Positions 1 to 7,657 of a DNA stretch of 10,699 bases are shown here, in pieces. The notes under the pieces are model-generated. The model was not told the origin of the DNA. It did not search any database and worked only from the letters and a program-made list of their open reading frames with translations. The first letter of the stretch is position 1. Every line of letters begins with the position of its first letter. This DNA comes from Cytophagales bacterium. GTDB lineage: Bacteria > Bacteroidota > Bacteroidia > Cytophagales > Spirosomataceae. Made by a program: the position numbers and the translations under genes. The stretch lies in assembly GCA_013205605.1 (NCBI GenBank), contig JABMMK010000309.1, forward strand, positions 1 to 10,699, read 5' to 3'.

Positions 1-542
1 TACAATTTCGCACCCGAATTTCCGGCTTGGAATTGCGTCTTTTTTTGGCTGATGAGCTCTTGAGTGAATTGACCATCCACATAGACAGAAACAGCTTGGA
101 TATCACCTGTTGGGGCTTGCCAAGATTGATTCGGCCCTAACACAATTTCATCAATTTTATAGGCTTTGGCCGCTTCGGTCTTTGTGATTTGAGGACCGCC
201 TAAAGGCCAACCCGTTCCTAAAGTCATATCGATGCCTAAATGCAATCGATTCGCTTCTTTTAAAACAAAGGCGAATTTTTGTTGCCAACCAGCACCCAAA
301 TAATTCTGAAAAGATGATTCAAAGCCTTTAGCCCCATAAATAGGTATTATGTGTAAACCGCCAAAACCCGCTTTGGCAAATGCTTCCAAATTGTATGTGA
401 TCCCTTTTTCTGTCACTGCACTACCTGGCCACCACCAATAAACCCAAGGCTTGGTCGTAGAAAAAACAACAGGATCCGAAGATCCTGCCGTTTTCAAACA
501 AATAGATAGGACAAAAATGAGGATGAAACTTAATTTTTTCAT
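1..542 (-). CDS. GH106-like glycoside hydrolase (putative alpha-L-rhamnosidase), N-terminal part only
   Basis: The visible part is 180 codons from an ATG at 542; the rest lies beyond the left edge. The protein starts with a hydrophobic signal peptide (about residues 1-20, MKKLSFILIF...), so it is exported, probably to the periplasm or outer membrane. Residues 31-44 (KPWVYWWWPGSAVT) and the following EKGITYNLEAF, AGFGGLHIIPIYG and GIDMTLGTGWPLGGP (103-117) match my recollection of the N-terminal barrel of GH106 and related large Bacteroidota hydrolases, which release L-rhamnose or similar sugars from plant polysaccharides. The catalytic acids of the family lie further downstream and cannot be checked. 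The gene begins 19 nt after the xylA stop on the same strand with no hairpin between, so the two are probably co-transcribed. The class is fairly secure; the substrate is inferred from family resemblance only. Confidence 0.8.
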   Translation of the reverse strand, partial: MKKLSFILIFVLSICLKTAGSSDPVVFSTTKPWVYWWWPGSAVTEKGITYNLEAFAKAGFGGLHIIPIYGAKGFESSFQNYLGAGWQQKFAFVLKEANRLHLGIDMTLGTGWPLGGPQITKTEAAKAYKIDEIVLGPNQSWQAPTGDIQAVSVYVDGQFTQELISQKKTQFQAGNSGAKL

Positions 543-561
543 GCCTCTACATTGATTTTTA

Positions 562-1890
562 TTAAACAAAACGACCTAATAAATTTTCTAAATATTCTTG
601 CTTGCCAGAGATCATAGCAGGTTCGCCTAGGCTTACAGCAATTTGGTATAAGTCTTCTAATTTCAGCTTGCCCGCTTCGTAGTCAGCTCCTTTTCCTGAA
701 TCAAAACTAGCATAACGAGCTGCCTTTAAGCGATCCAGTTCACCATGCTTGGCTAATTTATCCGCGATAATTAAAGCTCTTGCAATCGTGTCCATTCCGC
801 CAATATGTGCATGAAATAAATCAGCCGCATCGGTAGAATTTCTCCTGCGCTTTGCATCAAAATTTATTCCTCCACCCGCTAATCCACCTTGCTTTAAAAT
901 AATAGCCATCGCTTCTGCCCACTCGTAAATATCTATTGGGAATTGATCCGTATCCCAACCATTTTGATAATCACCGCGATTTGCGTCAATCGAAGCCAGC
1001 ATTCCAGCGTCGGAAGCCACTTGGCATTCATGCGCAAAAGTATGTCCCGCCAATGTCGCGTGATTAACCTCTAAGTTTAAACCGAATTCAGAAAGCAAAT
1101 TAAACTCCCTCAAAAACCCAATCACGGTCGCCGCATCATAATCATATTGATGTTTCGTGGGCTCACAAGGCTTAGGCTCAATAAAAAACTTTCCTTTAAA
1201 ACCATTTTTTCTAGCATAGTCCACACAAGTATGAAGCATTTGAGCAAAATGCTCACGCTCACGTTTCATGTCTGTATTTAATAAAGTCATGTAACCTTCT
1301 CTACCTCCCCAAAACACATAACCATCCCCGCCTAATTTAATTGTTGCATCGATCGCACCCTTTAATTGGGCCCCCGCATGAGCGACAACCTCAAAATTTG
1401 GATTGGTAGAAGCACCATTCATATAACGTTCATTCGAAAATAAGTTGGCCGTTCCCCACAATAATTTCACTCCCGACTCAGCTTGTTTTTTAGCAAAAAT
1501 ATCGGATATAAATTCTACCCGACTTGTAAATTCTTTGGGATCATTGCTATGATCGATCGCATCCATATCGTGGAAACAATAAAAAGGAGCACCTATTTTA
1601 GTCATAAATTCAAAAGCGGCATCTGCTTTGTCGGAGGCTCTTTGGCGCACATCACTCGCCGTATCCCATGGATAATGATGGGTTCCTGGGCCAAATGGAT
1701 CAGCACCATTTCCACAAAACGAATGCCAATATGCAATGGCAAAACGTAAATGCTCTTTCATACTTTTTCCGGCAATGATCCTATTTTCATCGTAATAACG
1801 AAAAGCAAACGGATTGTCCGATTCTGCACCTTCAAATTTAATTTGACCAATGCCTTTGAAATATTCTTTTTGACCTAATATGATACCCAT
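562..1890 (-). CDS. xylA: Xylose isomerase
   Basis: Cytoplasmic xylose isomerase, interconverting D-xylose and D-xylulose with divalent metal (Mg, Mn or Co). The 442 residues fit the longer class II enzymes. All expected active-site residues are present: H107 and D110 (FHDMD), E238 and K240 (FIEPK), E274 and H277 (LEVNH), D302, D313 and D315 (GWDTDQ) and D345 (GINFDAK). Each is six positions later than its counterpart in the Thermotoga neapolitana enzyme as I recall that numbering. The frame stays open upstream to an ATG at 1944. I place the start at 1890 because family members begin close to MxxILGxKEYFKGIG, and because a TAnnTTTG promoter box at 1923-1930 lies inside the extension. No xylulokinase or xylose transporter is in the window. 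The downstream neighbour is a secreted glycoside hydrolase. Confidence 0.97.
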   Translation of the reverse strand: MGIILGQKEYFKGIGQIKFEGAESDNPFAFRYYDENRIIAGKSMKEHLRFAIAYWHSFCGNGADPFGPGTHHYPWDTASDVRQRASDKADAAFEFMTKIGAPFYCFHDMDAIDHSNDPKEFTSRVEFISDIFAKKQAESGVKLLWGTANLFSNERYMNGASTNPNFEVVAHAGAQLKGAIDATIKLGGDGYVFWGGREGYMTLLNTDMKREREHFAQMLHTCVDYARKNGFKGKFFIEPKPCEPTKHQYDYDAATVIGFLREFNLLSEFGLNLEVNHATLAGHTFAHECQVASDAGMLASIDANRGDYQNGWDTDQFPIDIYEWAEAMAIILKQGGLAGGGINFDAKRRRNSTDAADLFHAHIGGMDTIARALIIADKLAKHGELDRLKAARYASFDSGKGADYEAGKLKLEDLYQIAVSLGEPAMISGKQEYLENLLGRFV

Positions 1891-1922
1891 AATGATTACT
1901 GCGTTAGTGTTATTTGTAATAT

Positions 1923-1957
1923 CAAAACTACAAATTCTACCCAAAAAAATACCAAAA
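1923..1957 (-). promoter_or_regulatory. Probable Bacteroidota-type promoter of xylA
   Basis: Read on the minus strand, 1930-1923 is TAGTTTTG, an exact match to the TAnnTTTG -7 box used by the primary sigma factor of Bacteroidota. A TTTTG at 1957-1953 lies 22 nt upstream and could be the -33 element, at the long end of normal spacing. Transcription would begin near 1916, leaving a leader of about 25 nt before the ATG at 1890. No Shine-Dalgarno sequence is visible. Confidence 0.5.
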
Positions 1958-2047
1958 CAAAAATAATTTTAGTGGGTATGATTAAATTTCCGTCACACGA
2001 TTCAACCTAAAGGCTAGACTCCAAGACAGCTAAATCATATTTTTTAT

Positions 2048-2055
2048 TATTTTTG
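2048..2055 (+). promoter_or_regulatory. Probable -7 box of the M1 peptidase gene
   Basis: TATTTTTG matches the TAnnTTTG -7 consensus and lies 21 nt before the chosen ATG at 2077. A good -33 TTTG is not present at the usual distance, so the promoter would be weak or activator-dependent. A possible TTG start for the peptidase at 2053 falls inside this box, which argues against that start. Confidence 0.35.
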
Positions 2056-2076
2056 AAAACAAACACTAAAAAATAC

Positions 2077-4434
2077 ATGCTAAAAAAATTTATAGCCATC
2101 GCATTTCTTGTTTTATCCGTTTTGCAATTAAATGCCCAAGGTCCTTCGGGCGTTACTTACAATGCAAATAATCGCTTCGAACAATTAGAGTCCACCTTGC
2201 CCACACCCAATTCGTATCGAACTGCGAGTGGTTCACCCGGAAAAGATTACTGGCAACAACGTGCTGATTATGACATTAAAGTGGAATTAGATGATGTCAA
2301 CCGCAAAATCATAGGCACGGAAACAATCACCTATTTCAACAATTCGCCTGATGAATTACCTTACATTTGGATTCAATTAGACCAAAATATTTTCGAGAAA
2401 GGAACTATTAAAAAGACCTCTGCCACGGGAGATATCACAAAAGGAATCAGTGCAAGTATGTTTGAGGAGTTAACAGATCCAAGAGAATATGGATATAAAA
2501 TTACGGCCGTTAAGGATATCAAAGGGAATCCACTGAAGCATACGATTAATCAAACGATGATGCGCATCGACTTACCTACCCCTGTGAAATCAGGTGGAAA
2601 TGTAAGTTTCTCCATCGACTGGAATTATTTGATTACTGAATATTATGGCCGATCAGGTTATGAGCTATTTCCTAAGGATGGAAATTCGAATTACTTCATC
2701 GCCCATTGGTTTCCACGCCTTGCCGTTTACAACGATGTATACGGTTGGCAACACAAGCAATTCATAGGCCAAGGAGAGTTTACTTTGAATTTTGGTAATT
2801 ATAAAGTAGCCATTACGGTGCCCAATGACCATGTGATCGGTGCCTCAGGCGAATTACAAAACGCATCGCAGTTGATGACGGCGGCCCAATTAAAACGTTG
2901 GGAGCAAGCCAAAACAGCGGTTAGACCTGTGGTCATTGTGACTCAAGCAGAAGCAGAAAAAGCGGAAAAAAACAAGCCGACAGGTAAAAAGACGTGGATA
3001 TACAAAGCTGACAATGTCCGTGATTTCGCGTTTGCAAGCTCTCGTAAATTTATTTGGGATGCGATGCAAGTGGATGTAGAAGGCAAAAAAGTGTGGGCCA
3101 TGTCCTACTATTCTAAAGAAGGAAATCCACTTTGGGAAAAATACTCCACGATGGCGGTAGCTCATACGCTTAAATCCTATTCCAAAAGAACCATTGCCTA
3201 TCCATACCCCGTAGCTATTTCTTGCCATTCAACTTTAGGTGGAGGAATGGAATATCCAATGATTTCATTCAATGGAGGCCGACCAGAAACCGATGGAACG
3301 TATACAGAAAATACAAAAAATGGGATGATCGGCGTGATCATTCATGAAGTTGGACACAATTTCTTCCCCATGATTATCAATTCGGATGAGCGCCAGTGGT
3401 CTTGGATGGATGAGGGTTTAAATACCTTTTGCCAGTATTTAGCAGAAATGGAGTGGGATCGCAACTTTCCTGCGCGTCGAGGAGAGCCCCAAGACATTGT
3501 TCCTTACATGCGTTTAGATACCAAAAACCAAGTGCCTATTATGGCCAACTCGGAGAACATTATGGATTTTGGAAACAATGCCTATGCAAAACCCGCGACA
3601 GCCTTAAATATCCTTCGTGAGACGGTTATGGGAAGAGAATTATTTGACTATGCCTTTAAAGAATATGCGCGCAGATGGGCATTCAAGCAGCCTTATCCAG
3701 CCGATTTCTTTAGGACTTTAGAAGATGCTTCAGGTGTCGACTTAGATTGGTTTTGGAAAGGTTGGTTTTATGGCACCGAGCCGGTGAACCAATCGATCGA
3801 AACGGTGGAGTGGTTTGGTATCGATACGCAAGATCCGGTGGCTAAAAAAGCGGGAGATAAAGAAGCGGCTCAAGCCAAGCGTCAAACCATTTCGAGCATG
3901 CGAAATAAAACGGATATTAAATCCACCGTAGTAGAGGAAAATCCTGACCTTACTGATTTCTATAATACCTATGATCGTTTTGCACCCACGGATGCAGACA
4001 AGAAAAAGTATGAAGATTATATAGCTTCTTTAAATGAAGATGAAAAAAAATTAGTCGCTCAAGGAAAGAACTTTTACGTGATTAATTTCAAAAACAAGGG
4101 AGGCTTACCTATGCCAGTGATCATTAAATTAAATTATGAAGATGGTACGGAAGAGGTCTTGAGATTTCCGGCTGAAGTGTGGAGATTAAACGATGTGGAG
4201 GCTAAAAAAATAATCCCAACCAGCAAGAAAGTGGTTAAGTGGACCTTAGATCCTTATTATGAAATCGCCGATATCGACACGGATGATAACGCATTTCCAA
4301 GGGAACCAGCTAAACCGACCAAAGTTCAATTGTTTAAAGAACAAAAGAGATCTTACTCAATGGACAGAAATCCCATGCAGGATGCGAAAAAAGCTAAAGA
4401 AGCGGCTGGGGCGGTGACAGGGTCAAAGAATTAA
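2077..4434 (+). CDS. Secreted M1-family zinc metallopeptidase
   Basis: A 785-residue gluzincin aminopeptidase-type protein. A signal peptide (MLKKFIAIAFLVLSVLQLNA) sends it out of the cytoplasm. The N-terminal half resembles the M1 beta-saddle domain. The substrate-anchoring motif is GGMEY (389-393) where classical M1 enzymes have GAMEN. The zinc site is HEVGH (423-427) with the third ligand E446 in WMDEGLNTF, the exact HExxH-x18-E spacing. Y503 in AYAKPATAL is the likely transition-state tyrosine. The catalytic set is complete, so an active enzyme that trims amino acids from peptides is expected; its specificity is unknown. A lysine-rich segment lies near residues 285-305, and the tail is charged (KEQKRSYSMDRNP...). 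I see no type IX sorting domain. I chose ATG 2077 over an upstream TTG at 2053 because the signal peptide begins there. The gene stands alone and ends at a hairpin terminator. Confidence 0.92.
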   Translation: MLKKFIAIAFLVLSVLQLNAQGPSGVTYNANNRFEQLESTLPTPNSYRTASGSPGKDYWQQRADYDIKVELDDVNRKIIGTETITYFNNSPDELPYIWIQLDQNIFEKGTIKKTSATGDITKGISASMFEELTDPREYGYKITAVKDIKGNPLKHTINQTMMRIDLPTPVKSGGNVSFSIDWNYLITEYYGRSGYELFPKDGNSNYFIAHWFPRLAVYNDVYGWQHKQFIGQGEFTLNFGNYKVAITVPNDHVIGASGELQNASQLMTAAQLKRWEQAKTAVRPVVIVTQAEAEKAEKNKPTGKKTWIYKADNVRDFAFASSRKFIWDAMQVDVEGKKVWAMSYYSKEGNPLWEKYSTMAVAHTLKSYSKRTIAYPYPVAISCHSTLGGGMEYPMISFNGGRPETDGTYTENTKNGMIGVIIHEVGHNFFPMIINSDERQWSWMDEGLNTFCQYLAEMEWDRNFPARRGEPQDIVPYMRLDTKNQVPIMANSENIMDFGNNAYAKPATALNILRETVMGRELFDYAFKEYARRWAFKQPYPADFFRTLEDASGVDLDWFWKGWFYGTEPVNQSIETVEWFGIDTQDPVAKKAGDKEAAQAKRQTISSMRNKTDIKSTVVEENPDLTDFYNTYDRFAPTDADKKKYEDYIASLNEDEKKLVAQGKNFYVINFKNKGGLPMPVIIKLNYEDGTEEVLRFPAEVWRLNDVEAKKIIPTSKKVVKWTLDPYYEIADIDTDDNAFPREPAKPTKVQLFKEQKRSYSMDRNPMQDAKKAKEAAGAVTGSKN

Positions 4435-4443
4435 TATGCGTGC

Positions 4444-4483
4444 AAAAAGCGTCTGAAATGATATCGATTTCAGACGCTTTTTT
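4444..4483. terminator. Bidirectional intrinsic terminator between convergent genes
   Basis: A perfect 16-bp inverted repeat (4444-4459 with 4467-4482) encloses a 7-nt loop. The core arm is AGCGTCTGAAAT, flanked by a run of A on the left and of T on the right, so it gives a hairpin plus U-tract in both directions. It lies 9 nt after the peptidase stop and 2-3 nt from the stop of the TauE-like gene. It therefore serves both the plus-strand peptidase transcript and the minus-strand crt operon. Confidence 0.9.
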
Positions 4484-4485
4484 AT

Positions 4486-5235
4486 TTATACAAACCAAAG
4501 TTTCAAGGACGCAATCACTAAAACCAAAGCTAAAATCCACTTCACTTTTTGATTGGAGGCTATTTTGGAACCCCAACTAGCACCTATGAATCCGCCAATT
4601 AATGAGGCGATGAGCCAATAAATCATTTGAGATTGATCGAGTGGAATCCAAGTTTTCAAGCCTGCTAAGCCAGAGACTGAATTGACAAAAATAAATAATG
4701 CAGATACAGCCGCGGCTTCTTTCAGACTAGCCCAACGAAATAACACTAATAGAGGACTTAAAATAATTCCCCCACCGATGCCAATCATGCCGGACAATAA
4801 CCCGATGACTCCGCCAATGAATACCCCTAAAACCGGAATTAATGTGTTCGATTTTTCTTCCTTCAGTTGGTATACCATTCGAATCACCGCCATCAACAAG
4901 CAAAAACCTAATATCTGTTTGTAGGTAGAATCTGTTAAAGGAATCTTAGCCCCGAAAAATGCCGCTGGAATTGAACCTAAGGCAAAAGGCCAAAAAAGCT
5001 TCCACCTAAAAAAACCTTGTCGAAAAAAAGCAATAAATGACATCAGGGAAACCCCTAGATTCAGGAGCAAAGCCGTCTGTTTCATGATGGAGGGAGCAAT
5101 GGCAAAAATAGCCATCACGGCTAAATATCCACTCGCACCTCCATGCCCTACAGATGCATATAAAAAAGCCATGATGGCTAATAAAAGAATTAAAGATTCT
5201 GTTTGGAACGCGAAATCAAACAATAATGGGAGCAT
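4486..5235 (-). CDS. TauE/SafE-family membrane transporter (putative sulfite/organoanion exporter)
   Basis: A 249-residue, very hydrophobic inner-membrane protein with about eight predicted helices. It has the two-fold repeat of the TauE/SafE (DUF81) family: a first glycine-rich motif SVGHGGASGYL at residues 28-38 and a second, GMIGIGGGIILSPLL, at 149-163. The short charged loop around KEEKSN (125-130) separates the halves. Family members are linked to export or uptake of sulfite, sulfoacetate and other small organosulfur or carboxylate anions, but most are unassigned and the substrate here cannot be read. The ATG lies 6 nt after the crtB stop on the same strand, making it the third gene of the crtI-crtB operon; the operon then ends at the hairpin at 4444-4483. 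Its place after carotenoid genes is unexpected for this family. Length is normal and no part is missing. Confidence 0.88.
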   Translation of the reverse strand: MLPLLFDFAFQTESLILLLAIMAFLYASVGHGGASGYLAVMAIFAIAPSIMKQTALLLNLGVSLMSFIAFFRQGFFRWKLFWPFALGSIPAAFFGAKIPLTDSTYKQILGFCLLMAVIRMVYQLKEEKSNTLIPVLGVFIGGVIGLLSGMIGIGGGIILSPLLVLFRWASLKEAAAVSALFIFVNSVSGLAGLKTWIPLDQSQMIYWLIASLIGGFIGASWGSKIASNQKVKWILALVLVIASLKLWFV

Positions 5236-5241
5236 ATCATA

Positions 5242-6060
5242 TCATTTACGAAACAATAATCTGACATAAATATAAAATTTTTCCCAGTCGGGAACACGAA
5301 TTCTTTCTTCTTTGATTCTTGCGGCAGGTAAAACTTTTATTTTTTCAAATAAACGAATGTAGTATTCAAAGGCAAGTAAAACCCCTTTTTGGGCTACTGT
5401 AGGCAAGGCGTGAATTCCGCGTAAACCGGCATCAAAGTCCAACTGAATATCGTCTTCTATTTCACGTTTTTGAGCATCCGTAAACGTATTAAAATCAATG
5501 TTCGGGAAATAAACACGTCCCCGCTCCTCATAATCAGAACGAATGTCGCGAAGGAAATTAATTTTTTGAAATGCCGAACCTAAGGCGCAAGCATCTGATT
5601 TCAGTGACTCATATTCAGAAGGATTTCCAGCACAAAAAACACGTAGACACATTAAACCAACGACCTCAGCAGATCCATAAATATACCGTTTATATTCCTC
5701 AGGATTATAGTGGGTTTCCGTTAAATCCATTTCCATGGAATACAAAAAAGCCTCAATGAGATCATGCTCCATGCTGAACTCATTGACTGCCCATTGGAAT
5801 GAATGTAAGATGGGATTTAGGCTGATTTTTTCTTCGATGGCCTTATAGGTATCAGCTTTAAATCGGGCCAATAATTCTCTTTTGTCATGGGTATGAAAAG
5901 TATCTACAATCTCATCGGCCAACCGCACAAAGCCATAAACAGCATAAATAGCATCATGAACTTTCGTGTCTAAGGTTCGAATTCCCATAGAAAAGGAAGT
6001 GGAGTAGGCCCTAGTTAATAATTTACTGGAAGCAAGCGATACCTTTAAATATAAATCCAT
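5242..6060 (-). CDS. crtB: Phytoene synthase (squalene/phytoene synthase family)
   Basis: A 272-residue enzyme expected to join two geranylgeranyl diphosphates head-to-head into phytoene, the first committed carotenoid step. Both Mg-diphosphate binding aspartate motifs are present: DEIVD at residues 49-53 (in VRLADEIVD) and RDIRSD at 171-176 (in INFLRDIRSDYEERGRVYFP). The MEMDL segment around D112 and the early TSFSMGIRTL segment also fit the family. It starts 5 nt after the crtI stop, so translational coupling is likely, and it lacks a Shine-Dalgarno sequence. A squalene or dehydrosqualene synthase would share the motifs. The adjacent phytoene desaturase-like gene makes phytoene synthase the better reading. 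The length is slightly short but common for Bacteroidota enzymes. Confidence 0.93.
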   Translation of the reverse strand: MDLYLKVSLASSKLLTRAYSTSFSMGIRTLDTKVHDAIYAVYGFVRLADEIVDTFHTHDKRELLARFKADTYKAIEEKISLNPILHSFQWAVNEFSMEHDLIEAFLYSMEMDLTETHYNPEEYKRYIYGSAEVVGLMCLRVFCAGNPSEYESLKSDACALGSAFQKINFLRDIRSDYEERGRVYFPNIDFNTFTDAQKREIEDDIQLDFDAGLRGIHALPTVAQKGVLLAFEYYIRLFEKIKVLPAARIKEERIRVPDWEKFYIYVRLLFRK

Positions 6061-6065
6061 ATACG

Positions 6066-7541
6066 CTAATTTAATTCTTTATGTACTTCTGAGGCAACCA
6101 CCAATCCTGAAATAAGGGATGGAGGAACCCCAGGTCCGGGAACGGTTAGTTGGCCCGTATAATACAAATTTTTAAGATTTTTATTTTTCAATGAGGGCTT
6201 CAAAATTGCTGTTTGCATGAGCGTATTAGCTAATCCATAGGCATTTCCCTTGAAAGCATGGTAATCATTTTTAAAGTCCTTGTGTGCATAAGAACGCTTA
6301 TAGACGATTGAATCTCGAATGGTTACGCCACAATATTCCTCTAGTCGGTCCATCAATTGGCCAAAATATTTTTCTCTCACCTCCTCATTATCCGCTAAAT
6401 CTGGTGCCACGGGAACTAATAGAAATATATTTTCACAACCCTCCGGAGCAACAGAAGGATCCGTCACGGAAGGGGCTGAAACATAAAATAAAGGATCAGA
6501 AGGCCATTGAGGATCCGTATAAATCTCGTGGGAATGAATTTTAAAATCTCGGTCAAAAAATAAATTATGGTGTTTTAATCGAGGAATACGTTTGGAAACA
6601 CCCAGATAAAATAATAAAGAAGAGGGTGCCATCACTCTTTTATCCCAATAGCTCTCATCGTAATTGCGATACTTTTCACCTAAAACTTCTTCTACATGGT
6701 GATAATCTGCACTTGCAACCACGGCATCAGCTTCATGAAATCCTGATTTTGTGTTCACTCCTTTGACCTTAGCACCTGCCATTTCAAATGAACTTACTTC
6801 CGAATTATAAGTGATTTTAACCCCTTTTTCCTCTGCCAGCGAAACCATGCCTTTGACAATTAAATGCATCCCTCCCATCGGGTACCAGGTGCCTAATTTA
6901 ATTTCAGCAAAATTCATTAAGCTATACATCGCCGGAGTATTTTGCGAAATGGCCCCTAAAAATAAAATGGGGAATTCCATTAATTTCAAAAGCGTAGGCG
7001 ATTTAAAGAATTTTCTAATGTGGGTATAAAAGGATTGAAAAACGTCTAACCTTAGCACGTCGATCAACAAGCCGAGGCTTAAGAATTCTGTTATTTTACG
7101 AGAGGGTTTCCAAACAAATTTCTGAATACCCACTTTATATTTGTAGGAGGCCTGGTCTAAAAATTGGTCTAAAGAATGGGCAGCTCCCTTTTCAAACGTT
7201 TCAAAAAGATCGCGTAATTCGGCATAATTTGCGGGCAAGTTGATCACCTCGTCTTTGGACAAAATAACAGCATAGGACGGATCAAGTCGAATTAAATCAT
7301 AATAATCCGATGGTTTTTTTCCAAAGCGTGCAAAATATGTTTCAAATATATCAGGCATCCAGTACCAACTAGGCCCCATGTCGAACTTAAATCCTTTTTC
7401 GGAAAATACGCGTGCGCGGCCACCTGCCATTTCATTTTTTTCTAAAATTTCGACCTGATAGCCTAAATCAGCTAAGGCGGTGGCGGTAGATAGTCCGGAA
7501 AATCCGGCGCCAATGACAATAATTTTTTTATTTTTATTCAT
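6066..7541 (-). CDS. crtI: Phytoene desaturase (CrtI-type FAD-dependent carotenoid oxidoreductase)
   Basis: A 491-residue flavoprotein of the CrtI family, which desaturates phytoene stepwise toward neurosporene or lycopene at the membrane. The N-terminal Rossmann dinucleotide-binding motif is GAGFSG (11-16). E34 in EILEKN is positioned to bind the FAD ribose, and GGRA is at 40-43. FDMGPSWYWMP follows at 53-63. The C-terminal FAD motif is the YYTGQLTVPGPGVPPSLISG segment from about residue 460. The number of desaturation steps cannot be told from sequence. Carotenoid 3,4-desaturases and ketolases of the same family are alternatives, but pairing with crtB 5 nt downstream supports phytoene as substrate. 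The frame stays open upstream to a TTG at 7559. I chose ATG 7541 because the extension falls on a -7 promoter box and the Rossmann fold starts right after the ATG. Confidence 0.94.
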   Translation of the reverse strand: MNKNKKIIVIGAGFSGLSTATALADLGYQVEILEKNEMAGGRARVFSEKGFKFDMGPSWYWMPDIFETYFARFGKKPSDYYDLIRLDPSYAVILSKDEVINLPANYAELRDLFETFEKGAAHSLDQFLDQASYKYKVGIQKFVWKPSRKITEFLSLGLLIDVLRLDVFQSFYTHIRKFFKSPTLLKLMEFPILFLGAISQNTPAMYSLMNFAEIKLGTWYPMGGMHLIVKGMVSLAEEKGVKITYNSEVSSFEMAGAKVKGVNTKSGFHEADAVVASADYHHVEEVLGEKYRNYDESYWDKRVMAPSSLLFYLGVSKRIPRLKHHNLFFDRDFKIHSHEIYTDPQWPSDPLFYVSAPSVTDPSVAPEGCENIFLLVPVAPDLADNEEVREKYFGQLMDRLEEYCGVTIRDSIVYKRSYAHKDFKNDYHAFKGNAYGLANTLMQTAILKPSLKNKNLKNLYYTGQLTVPGPGVPPSLISGLVVASEVHKELN

Positions 7542-7556
7542 CAAAAAAGGATTAGG

Positions 7557-7564
7557 CAAATATA
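7557..7564 (-). promoter_or_regulatory. Probable -7 box of the crtI-crtB-tauE-like operon
   Basis: On the minus strand 7564-7557 reads TATATTTG, an exact TAnnTTTG match, 15 nt upstream of the crtI ATG. No TTTG -33 element is at the usual distance. Instead the sequence CAAATTCGA (7587-7579) sits in the -33 region and recurs upstream of the sigma gene. The leader would be only about 10 nt. Confidence 0.45.
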
Positions 7565-7595
7565 TAAAATTTAGCGTTTCGAATTTGATAAAAAG

Positions 7596-7622
7596 AAAAA
7601 GTCAGATAAAATCTGACTTTTT
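7596..7622 (-). terminator. Intrinsic terminator after the ECF sigma gene
   Basis: A perfect 12-bp stem (7596-7607 with 7611-7622, core AAAGTCAGAT) with a 3-nt loop. On the minus strand it is followed by TTTTTCTTTTT. It lies 35 nt after the sigma factor stop and upstream of the crtI promoter box, so it separates the sigma transcript from the crt operon. Confidence 0.85.
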
Positions 7623-7657
7623 ACACTCTAATCTGTTAACCAAAAAACTATAAAAAT

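Larger units (their letters stand above)
1891..2076. other. Divergent intergenic region between xylA and the M1 peptidase
   Basis: 186 bases with a -7 box for each flanking gene. The middle (about 1960-2040) has a weak 7-bp inverted repeat, TATGATT/AATCATA, 49 nt apart. No recognisable xylose-repressor operator, small RNA or terminator is evident. Confidence 0.5.

Noticed and set aside
480..500. Possible lipobox (LSIC) in the GH106-like signal peptide
   Set aside because: Ile at -1 is not accepted in a lipobox. A signal-peptidase I site a few residues later is more likely.
1483..1749. 88-codon plus-strand open frame opposite xylA
   Set aside because: It lies entirely antisense to a certain gene, has no recognisable domain and no promoter or start context of its own. 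It is a by-product of the xylA codon pattern.
1977..2039. Inverted repeat TATGATT ... AATCATA in the xylA/peptidase intergenic region
   Set aside because: Arms of 7 nt separated by 49 nt in AT-rich DNA are expected by chance, and they match no operator I know.
2890..3228. 112-codon minus-strand open frame opposite the M1 peptidase
   Set aside because: It is fully antisense to the peptidase coding region. Its translation is low-complexity, rich in Phe and Arg, and matches no family I know.
4394..4576. 60-codon minus-strand frame spanning the terminator at the end of the TauE-like gene
   Set aside because: It overlaps the terminator hairpin and the 3' ends of two certain genes, and its translation has no domain features.
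6284..6544. Plus-strand open frame opposite crtI (with a similar one at 6811-7029)
   Set aside because: Both are fully inside crtI on the other strand, with no independent signals. They are treated as chance.
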